Shown: one piece after another, positions 34,398 to 46,356 of the stretch
How positions within the stretch are numbered: the stretch's first letter is position 1
Layout of the letters: every line of letters starts with the position of its first letter
Source of the DNA: Parastagonospora avenae f. sp. tritici 18332-5
Taxonomy: Eukaryota; Ascomycota; Dothideomycetes; Pleosporales; Phaeosphaeriaceae
DNA: 64,000 bases
Reading direction: 5' to 3'
NCBI GenBank assembly: GCA_022559985.1
Contig: JAFJTR010000008.1
Span: forward strand, 1 to 64,000
The notes under the pieces: generated by a model
Told to the model about the DNA's origin: nothing
Seen by the model: the letters and a program-made list of their open reading frames with translations, nothing else
Database searches by the model: none
Made by a program: the position numbers and the translations under genes

Positions 34398-35562
34398 GGT
34401 ATTAAGATGCCGTCCATGTGCGTAGACGAGTGACTGGTACCATACAGGTCAAAGCCGTACAAGCCTACTTGAAGCTGAAACAGTAGATGATAAGTAACTG
34501 AATGCTCAAAGCTTGGGATCGGAGACCCGCGGGGAACGGGAAAACATCCATGGTCCTGCATGGTAGCACCCAGTTGCCTAAGGACACATCAATACAATGA
34601 TTGAAAGAAAAACATTGCCCCTGTACCGTTCGATGTCACAAGCCAAAAACATAAGAACCCCTCAGATACTAACTTCTGCCCTCAAAGGCCCAAGCACGTA
34701 CCTACCTCATAAAGCATAGCTCAAGGTACGTGACATGTTCGGCGCTCGTCATCAAAGACGATCAGCAAAACCTACGCAGCGCACATGCAGTTCCGTGCCC
34801 AAAGAGATCTAGGAACCAGGCCAGCATTCTCAATATCGGTACATCATGAATTGCATGCACGTACCGTACCTTGCGCAAGGCGAGTCAATTCCATATGTAG
34901 TGTACCGAACACGATCTCGCCCAGTCGCCGGAACACTACAAAATTCGCAATTATCTCCCCGAGCAGCACCGAGCCAGATGCAAAGCTCGTGGATTCCGAA
35001 AATTCCAGATCGATATTCCCGTATTCGGTCCGTTGGTACCACGATGGTGGTGATGGCGACCCATCGATTGCATAGTGATGGTCCTGCTTTCGGTCCTTTA
35101 ATGCCCAAGTCGAGGGGAACAAAAGTGGTGCAGCCAACGAGCGGGTCTGGAGGTAGATTCAAGAACGACGATGATCCTGGAAGATGAAATGGCACGGTCG
35201 CCGGTTGACGAGCCGGTCGCCTCGACGGACCATGTCGATCCGATCTGCATGTGCCGTTTTGGAGCGGCCCAGGGGCGCAGTGACATCTATCGCGTGCGCG
35301 CTTGCGCGATCTTAGGGCTAGGACTGGACAAAGCAATTTACCGGGGTGCAAGCCGCTGAGAGCGGGTGGTCGAATGTGTCGTGGAACCGGAGTAAACTCC
35401 GACGAGGCTGGCCATCTTGCGAAGGTCTTTGCTGTCACTGCCTCGGATGCGTTGTCGTTGAGCTGGGATCAATTTCAGAGCAAGGGAGATGAATGCTGGG
35501 ATCATGATATTGAATTATTATTGAATGAAGAGGCAATATGGTCGCCTACCAGAATAGTACTA
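34398..35562. other. Intergenic region
   Basis: Overlapping frames on both strands (for example minus 34830-35438) show no domain or plausible splicing. No gene supported. Confidence 0.4.
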
Positions 35563-36977
35563 CTACTTCGAAAGTGGTGACGAGTAGGTCACGCTTGTGA
35601 CGAGATCCTTCTGGCTCTCGCTGTCGATGTCAATATCGCTGCCGCTGCCACTTCGATTGTTCTTCTCGTAGTGGTGTTCGACTTGCTGAGTGACATAAAT
35701 GCTTTTTCCGTGGCCATCTTGGTCGGCCCTCGGGGAGTAAGGACCGCCACCCATAGGTCCCATGGGAAGTTCCACATCGCGGTCGTTGGTGTGGCGAGTA
35801 GCTCTGCTTCTCAGCCCATATCCTTCGCTCATACGGCCGCTGTATCCAGCTCCGTATCCTTTGCTGCTGTGGCGAGTGGAGAATGCAGGTATGATCCTGA
35901 CGATGAGCGGCTTCAGTGCTGGGAGCGAAGCGCATACGATGCCCAAATTCATCTCAATTGACGACCAGTACGCTGTAGCCGCAGAGTAGTATGTGCGATC
36001 GTCGGCGTGTTGTGTGAGCACTACCAGGGCATGAAGTCGAAGGAAAGAGACCAGACAAACGAACCAACCAATCGTGAGGACTCCGATGAGAGCGAACTTC
36101 TGTCGATTGGGTAATTGCAGAGCCCAAATGGCTTTGACAGGCAGCGTCGCAACCATCAGATCGGTGAAGATATTCATGCCGGCATTCAGGAACCAAAGAC
36201 TGTCGTGAGATAAGCGCAAGTCGATCGTTACCTGTGCTCATATATCATTGACTTACATCTCATCCTTGACGCACTTTGCGTTTGCTTTCGCCGCTAGATC
36301 CCAGAATGCTTTTACAGGCAAGCAACCGAAGATTGAAGTACCGAATGTCACAACACCCCTATGAGGAAGGTATTGTCAGCATGGGTTCAATAAAAGTTGC
36401 CAAGGCCATCCTTACCAAGCGACGCAAATGCCCATTGCGATATTTAATGGCCACTGCATACCACCAAGCGTAAAAATTCGCTTGTACTGCAGAATGATCG
36501 ATATTTTGATGAACATAAGGCTCAGGTTGTATGTTATGATGGACCAGAATAGGTACTGTTTGAAATTAGCCAAGACTCATATGCACATGTGGCAGATCGC
36601 TGACCTTCAGCACCGCTTCGACTTGATCAGGGTAACGAACGAACATTGCGTGTTTACCATTGCCCGCATTTGCTTGGAGCACTTGAACGATTCCTGTCGC
36701 AAGTGATAAGAGCTGTACAGACTTGATCAGCGGACGAAGCATGCACAATATGCGATTGACATACCGTTGCAATGATGATTGAGTAATCTTCCCATCCGAC
36801 AGCTTTGTACCTGAATCTCGTGTAGATTCGAAGGGAAACTGAAACGAGTGCGATGACAGTGAATGCGATGACGATGTTCTTGGTGAGTGGACCCAGGTCC
36901 TCCCCAGCCAGTTTGGCCAATTGCTCAGGTGGTATCTGTTCCGTGGCGGCCATGGCGTTGAGTGTGAGTGTCAGCAA
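35563..36977 (-). CDS. Seven-transmembrane fungal rhodopsin-like (SAT4-type) membrane protein
   Basis: Five exons: 36977-36765, 36712-36605, 36555-36416, 36358-36257 and 36199-35563, with introns of 52, 49, 57 and 57 nt, giving 399 residues (391 if translation starts at the MAATEQ methionine, 36953). Hydrophobic helices start with NIVIAFTVIALVSVSLRIYTRF and WEDYSIIIAT. YLFWSIITYNLSLMFIKISIIL, the FGTSIFGCLPVKAFWD segment, IFTDLMVATLPVKAIWAL, the LIGVLTIGWFVCLVSFLRL helix and SSIEMNLGIVCASLPALKPL then follow. This order is the fungal rhodopsin-like domain (PF20684) found in many plasma-membrane proteins of Pezizomycotina. The C-tail is soluble and polar with GGGPYSPR and an acidic DSES end. 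A signalling or receptor-like role is assumed for the family but no ligand is known. No retinal-binding Lys is implied. Confidence 0.86.
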
Positions 36978-39900
36978 GGACTCAAAGACAGCGACAAGAC
37001 GAACTTCGATGTTGAAGATCCAGGTCGTCGAGGTACATGAGCCGATCCTTTTACATATTAAGCACAGGGTTTGGTCCCAGAGCTATGTATGCACTAGTGG
37101 ACGGCGTGTCTTGGACATGCAGAGGGCCTGAGACTTCCTCGGTGGTATAGAAACCTTGTCCATTATTAGTGGGTACCAAGCCCACTTCTCTGTCTGAGGA
37201 TCTGGGGAGCGCATGTCCCGGCATGTGGCTAGCTTCTGCGGCACAAGGTTTATAGAGCCAATGGTTCACCTCGCGGGACTCCCGGAGGCGCAGTGGCGCA
37301 AGGTACGCGAATAGTGCCAGAAGGGATCTCGTCGCTACTGATGATGCCGCTCAGGGAAGACTGTCGCTAGAACGTGAATTCGACATCTTCAGGAGACATG
37401 AACTCTCACTTCAGGCTCAATTACATACAACGAGGAACGCGCAGACCGCGTGCGTAATGTTGTCGTTTCGTCCCAATGTTGCAAGAACATGCGCACAGCA
37501 CAATCTCGACACATGCTTGCACAGGAAGACGACATGAAAAACACTTAGCACATCCACTGCTGCAGCAGTGTGTTCTGCGCTGGGCTTCGACCTGCCTGAA
37601 CTGAACTGCATTTCTGCCGCCGGGCGCATGCTTGCGATGGTGTGTTGACCCTTGGATCTGCACCCAGCGCACGGCTGACCTAGACTGAATAAGGTATCGC
37701 GCCTCGTATTTACCAGGAAAACGTGGAGACGTTGCGCAATCGAAGTGCTGCAAGGGGCTCGCTTTTCCAGAGACCCACGGGGTGGACCCATCAACGCGTG
37801 GTGTGCAGGTATGGTCCTGCTTGGTGAGACATCCCACATCCGTTGTCTCAGAAGCATCAGCAGGCTTTTCGAAACACCTATGTTCGAAAGTACGAGGTAC
37901 CCAGTGTGGGCAGATGAAAATGACCATGGCTGGGAACGTTTTCTATCAGGGTTAGCTGCGAAAAGCTTACTGAGTTCAACCCAGGAATCCCGTCAAATCA
38001 GATACGCGACGCCTCGAGTAGCCTCCGTCAAAGAAATACACCAGAGCTAGGACCGAAGGACCAAGGAACAGCTCCCCCGATGGCGAAGGAGTTGGCGTGA
38101 ACCTTATAGACGACATCCAGCTTTCGACGCGGAGCGTGGTCCGCCTGTCGGGCTTCTTCTCCGTGGTTCTGTCTGCACCTGCACGATCAAAGGTTCCGAG
38201 CCATCGGGGTGGGCGAGGGGTGGTAGAGCCTTCTGCTGGTACCGCTGCGATGAAGATCTTCTTCAGGGACGGGATCGTTTCGAGCCGACTGCGTTGCTTG
38301 TGGAGGCTTATGGGGACAGGGAAAGTACAAGACATCACCCATTCTCCAGGAAGGTGATCAATGAAAATTGAAGCTGACGCACCAATCATGTCCTTCGAGA
38401 TGTGAACAGCCTGCGATTTGCAGACTATGAGTACGGTGGATGGGAAGCAACGGTGGCGCATGTGAGTCGCACTTGGCCCGCTGCCTGACACCTGTGCACA
38501 CCTGCACCTGAATGACCTTGTGGCGTAAGTGTGAGAAGTAACGTTCGCCTAGAGGTTGGCAGGGAAACGATCTGCAAGGATCGCGTGAGAAACGAGATCT
38601 GCACAATCTCGATGGAAATGATCGTTGCCGTCCGTTGTCTGCCGCCCTTTATCGGGTTCGCCGCACGGGCCGTCGGTTGGCAGCTTCCGACGTGGGGTGC
38701 ATGAAGTATTCCCAGAACACCCCGCCCACGTGCCCTGTACTGCACGCTCATCACGTTGCGAAGGGTCAGGGGTATGCTGCAACTGTCTGTAATCCTCGTT
38801 GCTGCTTGCCTCAAGCCTCAGGTTGCTCGTTGCGGGTGACTGCACATTACAACACACACATTCAGCTAGTCCGTTCCCGAGGTTATGTCCGCGATCATCA
38901 AACCCAAACATTCTTCCAGACCAACCAATAACTAGACCCTGCTATCATGCTCGTCATTCTTCAAGATCGATAAGGTTCAGGAGCGGCCCGCAGGTATCAT
39001 ACTCTACCAGTACCTATCTCACCTGGCACCTAGATCCAGGGGCGCCTTTACGGTGTAAGTCAACCACCACAAACCCGAGGACTCGAAAGAGTTGACATGT
39101 CTCAACATACATGTGGAGACACGATCCACGTGAATTATGCATACCGCAAGGCGTTCGCCTCTTATCTTGTGTCGGCCCGAAAGACCCCTTGATGCAGGTA
39201 TCGCGAGCCTTCGCATACATCACCACTGCACAAGCTTCAGGAATCACACCTCGAAACTGGTTCCCTCGCAGAACTTTACGCATCCGGTTTTATTGATCCT
39301 CAAGAATTGCATGCTCTCGGTGACACGATGGATGATCTTTTCAAACCCACGGATATCATCACGCCATTCTCACACTCGGCGTGTTCAGAGTGAACAGGGA
39401 ACATAATGATAAGGCCGTGTTGCAAGGAGTCAGAACCAATAATTGTAGGAACTGCGCAGCATCACCAACGGAAGTAACGGATGGACAGCTTGGCGATACA
39501 ACAACTTGGCTGTCAGCGCCAAACGTCGGGTGATGTAAACGGACGAATAATGGACACAAAAAACGATCCAGTTGCTTTGTAAAAACCTCGGTCTTGTCTG
39601 TTGGAAAAGCAACCGCGCCGCCAGCATCATCTCTTGATTTTCTTCGCTTTGTATCATTATTTTACGCGAATGCAACCTCAAGCTACTCCTGCATGATGGT
39701 GTTCCGACCCGCTCGGTATGCCGGAAAGGGAGAATAATAGCTCATCATATATCATTATTACTTCATCATATCCCTTTCCAATGACTCAGGTGCGGGAATC
39801 TGGCTAAACGTTAGCCTCAACATATCGCGCACATTTCATCGTACACACTCATTGATGTCTCGCCAGCGCTGGGCTTTTCCACGTACATACAGTCCTGGCA

Positions 39901-40405
39901 AGAAGCGCAACCGCGCGATTGAGACCGGCCTGTCGGCAATGGCACGACAAAGTCGATAATCGTTGTGGGTTTGGGTTGTCGAGAACAGACGTAAGTTGGG
40001 TGTTGGTGCAGCGACACGATGCCTTGGAAGAAGCCGCCATGCTGGAAGATTATGCCGGGTCTATACGGTCGCTGAAGTGGTTGTAGCGGTAGGGAAGTTC
40101 GAAGTTCGCCATGAGAGTTGTTGACAACGCTGCATGCTGTGCAACGATGGTGGGGTGACGTTGAGTTTCACGGCATCAATGATTCACGACGCTACATCAC
40201 TGTTGGTGAGGCAATGTTGATACATTTTCTAATATGCGTCTATGTACTGGAATAATTCAACCTGATGAGAAAGTAGACGAGGACTGTTCCGCGCCCGTTG
40301 CTACTCCGTGTGGTCCGACCTGACTTGATGTTTGAAGTCGTCGGTAAAGGACTACGAGAATTATGGTCGCATAGATACTGAAACCCCCACTTCCGAGTTC
40401 GTGCT
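36978..40405. other. Gene-poor region of 3.4 kb
   Basis: Many overlapping frames of 60-170 codons on both strands (for example minus 37976-38491 and 38549-38911) show no domain, signal peptide or intron phase pattern. I recognise no gene, RNA or intact mobile element. It separates the rhodopsin-like gene from the decayed 2EXR-type cluster. Confidence 0.4.
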
Positions 40406-41806
40406 TCACGCATTACCGTGTTCGATCCAACTTAAGAGATCCTCTTGCTCCCTAATAAGTACCGGATCGTTGGGCAGTAGTTGCAGCGCTTTGCTGATGC
40501 AGTCCACAGCTCCGGCAATTAAATGGCCCAAGTTTCCCCCGTTACCAGTCATTGCAGCGAGCCTCATGAAGCGTGTTTGTCGGTATCTGAACTTTGCAAG
40601 ATGAGCATTCGAGGGCCGGAACATATGGCCATCTTTCCAGTACCCTTCTCGGATGATGACCTCCGCACTCAAGATTGGAGAGGCGATCAAGCTCATACCG
40701 ATGTTCCAGCTTTCAGGCTTACTCAGCAGTACACTGCACGTTTTCAGTGCTTACTGTATCAAGTTAGGCGTTAGCAGGAAATGCAATCCAGCGAGGTTGT
40801 CGATGAAGTCCTCGCCACCTTGGGTCGACAGCGACGACCACGATTTGCCTCGACGCATACGAAGCGCAGCAAGACTACCTTGGTTCCATGCATGAAATGC
40901 TCTCCTGTGCTGTCCAGCTTTCCATGCTTCAAGGCCAATTTCACTAGAAACGGTAAGATACTGAAGTGCCTTCTCCGTGCTTGTCCACTCGAGATTGGCA
41001 GCATCGTGGCAAAATGCCTCTGACATGTCCGATATGATGTGTCCGTGAATCGGGACTCTCATTTCTCGGATATGTATCTCCAATGGAAGCAGCAAGTCTT
41101 TGACGAGGTCATCAGTTAAAAAGTCGTTGGAGAGAGGCTCATAATGTCTCTTCTGCTCATTGAGCACCGGGGCTATCTCAATATCGAGGTCCATTTGAAG
41201 AACCTGGGCAAACCCTTAGTACCATTTGAGAGCTAATATGTCATACTCAACCCAGAGTAGCGTTATCGCCCCCATTCGATTTTTCAGAGTCTGCTCGCAT
41301 GGTCATCATGCACAGGAGATACAGGTGTCGAGCGCGTATCATAATAGCGCAAGAACCGGCTGGCCCTTCTGTTGGTAGATTGCTGTCTGAAGATAGTGTG
41401 AGACGCATGACGTATCCATGGAAGTGAGATGCATGAATCTCCTTCAACGTGACGATAGGGACATGTGAACTTCGAAGCCGCGTCTGAAATGGAACGCTAC
41501 CGGCAGCAGTGACGTGAATGAAACGGTTCGTCTTAACCACGATTGCGTAGGCTTCCTAATAGACTTGCTTATTGATGCGGAGGATTGTGGCATCAATGTC
41601 GTGAACTGCACTTATGTATCCGTCTCTTGGCTTTTTGGATCCAGCGATTACGCTCGGCTCGGCGAAGGCACATAGAAAGATGGCGTAAACGTTGTTGCGC
41701 AGCTCCCCGGTACTGCGAAGGTGTTAGCACAGATGTCATACTTGGGGCGTTCATGAGATACGTACAGGTCCATGAAGCAGAACGGCTTATCGCTCGCATC
41801 CGCCAT
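40406..41806 (-). pseudogene. 2EXR-type family member A, broken
   Basis: The start at 41806 gives MADASDKPFCFMDL. A 53-nt intron (41765-41713) leads to TGELRNNVYAIFLC, the 2EXR-like (F-box-like) N-terminal motif. The frame then meets TAG at 41556-41558 (NKQVY-stop-EAYAIVVKTNRFI) and TAA at 40751-40753 (NLIQ-stop-ALKTCS). Between 41247 and 41194 a 48-nt intron-like stretch (GTTGAG...TACTAAG...CCCAG) does not join its flanks in phase, which suggests a frameshift. The C-terminal part (AHLAKFRYRQTRFMRLA, SKALQLLPNDPVLIREQED) is TPR-like and aligns with copy B at 42836. Function of the family is unknown. Confidence 0.7.
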
Positions 41807-42244
41807 CTTGAAGATTACCGGTGGGCGGGCAGAGTGGGTGCTAGATGAGATGAGGTGAGGTGAAGAGGGTACGCGAGTGACGTTTGTCGGGTCGGGGTAG
41901 GAGCAGTCGCGTGCGCACGTATTACAAAAGTGGGTCGGTCCTTTCACTGCGCGCGAGCTTCACAATCACGCATACAAGATTTGGAAGAATAGTTTGATGT
42001 TTTTGAAGCATTTTTATAGCTATGTAAGATAGTAGAAATCGATCTGGTTGTGGCAGTGACGATTTGTGCACTTTCAGCCGAGAATAGGGAAAGGTGTTAG
42101 TAGCACTTCGTCTGCAGCGCGATAGTTGCAGTAAGTGGGTGTACAATATTGTACGATGGGGTTGATCAAGTTACGAGTGTATATTGTTGCAGATTGATGA
42201 TGTTCTATCTATCGTACGAACGCGTTCATATACAATTCTGCTGC

Positions 42245-42266
42245 GCACAGGCCTGCAGGCCTGTGC
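42245..42266. repeat. Perfect 22-nt palindrome
   Basis: GCACAGGCCTGCAGGCCTGTGC equals its own reverse complement (eleven-base arms, no loop). It contains two AGGCCT sites and a central CTGCAG. Confidence 0.8.
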
Positions 42267-42343
42267 ATCAGCAGCTCACGTGATAATGAAGATGCGTAAG
42301 CTCAGGGGCAGCTCTCGCACGTAAGAGATCTAGAGATCAGAGA

Positions 42344-42360
42344 GTACGTAGTACGTAGTA
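42344..42360 (+). repeat. GTACGTA short tandem repeat
   Basis: Two full copies of the 7-mer GTACGTA and a partial third copy lie in tandem. A minor local repeat. Confidence 0.6.
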
Positions 42361-42835
42361 CTCTGTGCGGGAGCTGGCCACCCAGCCTGGCTTTGAACTA
42401 TGTACGGAAGCAAAAATAGTGAAAAATGATAAAAGTGGACGACGCTAGTAGTCTAAGTTGGTGTCAACCTAGTGGGATGGTGGGCGGGGATGAAAAAGCG
42501 AGCCATATAGCCTATTGAGCGTACAATAAGGCTGTCGATGATAGCTAAGGAGAGATGGACGAGGTGGGCGAGGATGAGCTCTGCCCTGAGGCGCCAAGTC
42601 CGTGCAGGACTTGGCATCAACCACGTGAGATAGAACCAATCATATGTAAGGACAAAAGGAGAATTACGGAGAGGATCTAGCATTTCTTGTTTGCCTAACT
42701 AGCCATCTTTGGGAAGTGTTAGGCTCCAGAACTCCGGAAGGTGACATCGTAAAGTGGGCTTGCGAAGTAAAGGATGATAGGACATCCTGGCTCACGCCAA
42801 TATTTCCGTTACAGCTTCCTCGTTGTCTCAGTGAC

Positions 42836-44122
42836 TCAGAAACGAGGGTCGGAGCACTGCTTCAGAATTAGCTGACGCCCTTTGAGAAGCACTGGATCAT
42901 CTGGAAGGAGCTGCAGTGCCTGTTCAATGAAGACTGATGCCATAGTCACATCGGGGCCGCCAAAGAGTCGCAAGAAGTATCCTTGACGGTATTGCAACTT
43001 CGCCAGATGAACATCAGACGGATTCCAGATATAGCCCTCCTTCCAGTTATCCATACTGATTGTATCGTTCGCGAATTGGACTGGCTGGTCGATGAGCAGG
43101 GATTCGGAGTCGCTCAGGGCCGGGAATTCCGCGCTCGAGCTCCACAGTTTGAGTCCAGCTTGCAAAGAGTTCAGGCAGATTAGGAAACTCGTCTCTGCAA
43201 TCTTATCGATGAACGCTTCGCCCCCACGCTCAATGAGTGAGGACCATGAGCTGCCACGATGCATCCGGTCAATATCAACAATGGCATTGCTCCATTTCTC
43301 GCACGCAACTACGGGTTTTCCAGCTCTCCATTCTCTCTGACCACGCTCCTTAGCTTCCAAAGCAAATTCGATCGCTGCTTTGGGATCGGCCCGCTCGCAC
43401 TGCGCAACCTCGTCGCGGATGTCCTGTGCTAATTTGTCGGGAAGTGCTTTTCCGTGAATCTCGAAGCCTTTGATGCTGCGAAGGCGGTGTCGGTAAGGAA
43501 GTAGAAGTCTCTCATACGTGGTCTTGGAAAAGAACTCGTCGAATGATGGCTTATAGCGTCTTGATTTCATTTTGAGCACAGGGGCAACATCGACACTGAT
43601 GCTTAGCGAACCGTTGTGTGCTGTGCAAGCAGTTGCTGCATCTGCCATGGCGCTGCACAAGGTGTAAGAGTCTCTAGCAAGTATCATGATAATGTTCTGC
43701 TCGGTGCAAAAGTCTTTATCCTCGTCTTCGTCTTGGTTCTCTGGTACGTGGGCGCTGCAGGAGATTGCCATTACGAAGCCTTGGAAACGCGAGATAGATG
43801 TTTTTGTGGCCGACAAAATAGGCAGATAGACATCCATCAGCATACGGTGAAAGTCCAGATCTCCGGTAAACTTGAATCGAATGAAGCAGTTCTTCTTCAC
43901 CATTACGTCGTAAGCCTCGCCATGGATCTGGCTGTTGGTGCGTAAAATCGTGGTGTCAATGGTGTGTCACAACAATGTAGGACTGGGTAGCGTAGAGTAG
44001 GCGGACGGAACAGTCAATGGTCTATCGAAGGTGCAGAGGAACATGGCGTAGATCTTGTTTCTCAGCTCGGCCGGTAAATCCAAGAAGTGGAAGGGACGCT
44101 CTTGGTCGCTCCCGGTCGCCAT
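42836..44122 (-). pseudogene. 2EXR-type family member B with single in-frame stop
   Basis: From ATG 44122 the frame gives MATGSDQERPFHFLDLPAEL and RNKIYAMFLC, a typical 2EXR start (hydrophobic F..LP.ELR..IY). It stops at TGA 43967-43969 (PSPTLL-stop-HTIDTTIL). The same phase continues without further damage for 375 residues to 42836. Copy A has exactly the same spacing between the LC of the 2EXR motif and DTTIL/DATIL (31 residues), with a coding residue where B has TGA, so no intron explains it. The rest includes a helical TPR-like C-half (ACEKWSNAIVDIDRMH, IEQALQLLPDDPVLLKG). Initiation at 43903 could still give a 355-residue protein lacking the 2EXR motif. Confidence 0.68.
43967..43969 (-). 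other. In-frame TGA in 2EXR-type copy B
   Basis: This is the only lesion seen in copy B. CGA to TGA is the simplest origin. Confidence 0.65.
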
Positions 44123-44357
44123 ATCGACAATGGTGAAGCAGCAGCACGGTTGAGACGGCGATCGAATGTGCAGCAGTGGGGGATCGTTACGAGAGCGAGT
44201 GAGAAGGAAAGCGCGGACTGGTAGCAGGCATGTCAAGCGGGCACTGGCCGGAAAAGTGGGTCCTATCGTTCACTCCACTTGCACAGCAAATGTTCGAGAC
44301 TCGGCGCGGCGAGCACCGCAACTTTCGATGCATGAACGTCTGTTTTTATTCGTTTGA

Positions 44358-44846
44358 TCAACCGGTACTCTGTAACCACACCGCGATATAATCCCTCTCC
44401 TTCATGATCGCCGGGTCCCCAGGCTGCAACTGCAGCGCTGAATCAATATACACCAAAGCACGATCTGCCGTGCCTGGCTCGTCCTTAAGTCGGCTCAACA
44501 CCGCAAACCTATATCTCAACTTGGCCAAGTGCTGTATCGATGGTCGATACTTGTATCCTTCCATCCAATGGTTCTTCCTTATAGACCGAGCTGCCGAGTT
44601 CAAGCTATCCTCGGCTATAATGGCGGCATAAATCGCCATGCCTGGATTTTCCATGATGTTTGCGATCTGTATATGCACCATGTTGAGTTGCAAAAGAAAG
44701 TACATCTCGGCCAACTGGGACACGAAGGACTCGCCGCCACGCTTGACAAGGGCAGGCCATGCGCCGGACGCCACGATTTTGTCAATATCGACCGCGGCAT
44801 CCGCCCATGCAATATAAGCATCCCCTCCATTGAACTGTTTGTACAA
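44358..44846 (-). pseudogene. 2EXR-type family member C, 5'-truncated
   Basis: A 162-codon frame matches only the C-terminal half of copies A and B: AAVDIDKIVASGAWPALVKRGGESFVSQLAEMYFLL corresponds to the VDIDRM...SLIERGGEAFIDKIAE segment of B. HLAKLRYRFAVLSRL and IDSALQLQPGDPAIMKERDYI follow. The N-terminal 2EXR motif and the middle region are absent upstream, where the sequence changes abruptly near 44855 and the NmrA-like gene ends at 44988. It could be expressed as a short protein from the Met at 44846, but the shape is that of a truncated duplicate. Confidence 0.62.
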
Positions 44847-44987
44847 GTTCGAACCAAACTAGGGTTTAATTTGCGGGGTGCCGAGCCAGTCGCGTTAAAG
44901 CCGAATCGCGCTAACACACGTCGTCACGGGATCATCGGCCCTTCCAACTCAACAACCACCTCCTTGTCCTCTGTGTCGTGGCTTCCA

Positions 44988-46115
44988 TTACACCGGTAAG
45001 ATTCCCGCAGCAACCCAGTCCTCTGCCTCAACATACTCCCTCAAACTCGTCGTCTCAACTTTGACCCCCATCTACCCTTATTAGCCATCGTGCAATACCT
45101 ACCATCACTCCACTTGATCGAACATACCTTCTCCAAATCCCACCTCATCAATGTATCCTTCTGCTTAGCATTATACCCCATCCCCGAGCTAAACTCATAC
45201 ATTTCTCCAATCTCCCTGCCCACCCCACCCGGCGCATACGCATCCATCTCATCCACGCTGATCTGCTTGTAACTCGTCTTGACACCCTTGATCTCGCCAA
45301 AAAGCTCAATCCACTGGGGCCAGGTGAGCCACACACTCGCCGCCATGAGCGTTGAAGAAACTGGGAGTTGGAGCATTGCGCGCACGTGCGGACCTGTATC
45401 CTTGCGGGGATCGAGATGCGGGATTAGAGCGTCGGGGTGCGTGGGGAATTGCATCTGGATCGAGCCATCGGGTTGCTATTATCAAGGTTAGACTATAGAG
45501 CGATAGCAAGGCGATGGAATGATTGACTTTTGCAAACCACAGCCCCGGCATGAACCGCCAACTCGTGAAGAAATAGCCTGTATGCAGGTAACTCGTTTTC
45601 CGCGCTAGGTTTGGGTATTTTTCCTGCAGATATGTAGGGAAGACATCGGCTTTGCTGTCGAAGTGGTAGAGTCCTTGATACTTCCCGTTACTGAGCTTCT
45701 TCGCGCTGCACAGCGTACTCGCTACAAAGCCTACATCGTCCAGGCCATCAACTTCGCGAGCCACGGCATCGACGATGTTCTTTCCTTGTTCGAGCTCTAG
45801 CTCATACGCATACTGCCCGATGGACTTTCCTTGCTCTTTCGCGCGTGCCTGGTTTTCGGGGTCGAAGAGGGGCTTCCAGAAATCCGTGACACTGAAGACG
45901 AGGTTGGCGCCCTTAAAAGCTTCCTTGAGTGAGGAAGAGTTATGTAGATCTACTTGGACCATTTCAACGCCCTGTGCTGATAGTGCTTTAGAGCCAACGG
46001 AGAGGGTGTTCCGAGTGAGGCCGCGGATACGCCATGCTGGGTCCTGGAGAAATGTGGAGGCTACGGAACCTCCTTGGTTGCCCGTGACGCCGATGATTAC
46101 AATTAATTTCGCCAT
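44988..46115 (-). CDS. NmrA-like family NAD(P)-binding protein
   Basis: Exons are 46115-45538-45528 region (first exon ends at 45528), 45475-45128 and 45071-44988, with introns of 52 and 56 nt in phase 0, giving 339 residues. The N-terminus is a Rossmann fold, IVIIGVTGNQGGSVASTFL, with the GxxGxxG dinucleotide loop. RIRGLTRN and FSVTDFWKP follow. NmrA-like proteins are atypical short-chain dehydrogenases that sense redox state by binding NAD(P) or reduce aromatic substrates. The catalytic YxxxK pattern is not evident, which favours a sensor or regulator. The C-terminus after the last splice (MGVKVETTSLREYVEAEDW) fits the usual helical end. It lies 142 bp from truncated copy C and in the same direction as the FAD oxidase upstream. 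Confidence 0.88.
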
Positions 46116-46356
46116 CTCAAAGTTACCACTGCCTTAGAAACGGAGGTGTTCGAGGCGGGGTTCTAATCAGTGCTTGGCGGTGCTGACCCCGCAGTGAGCC
46201 CTGATTAGCTCATGCACTCGAAGCCGGATTTACGAATGCCGCAGCAGGAACCAGCGAATTCTTAAATCTATTCTTCATTTCTTCCCTGTTTGGGCAGCTT
46301 ATGCTCTGTAGGAACTTATGTCCTACCATACGTCTTGAAGCTTCCAGCACTCATAT

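Larger units (their letters stand above)
41807..42835. other. Spacer between 2EXR-type copies A and B
   Basis: Contains a 22-nt perfect palindrome (42245-42266) and a short GTACGTA tandem repeat (42344-42360). No gene supported; the left part is upstream DNA of copy A and the right part the 3' flank of copy B. Confidence 0.45.

Noticed and set aside
34830..35438. 202-codon minus-strand frame
   Set aside because: Competes with frames on the plus strand of the same region and has no recognisable content.
41195..41246. 48-nt intron in copy A (GTTGAG...CCCAG)
   Set aside because: Splice signals are fair but the flanking frames do not join in phase; recorded as a probable frameshift instead.
43880..44060. 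An intron that would remove the TGA in 2EXR-type copy B
   Set aside because: Candidate GT-AG pairs are at most about 24 nt, and copy A has coding sequence of identical length across the site.
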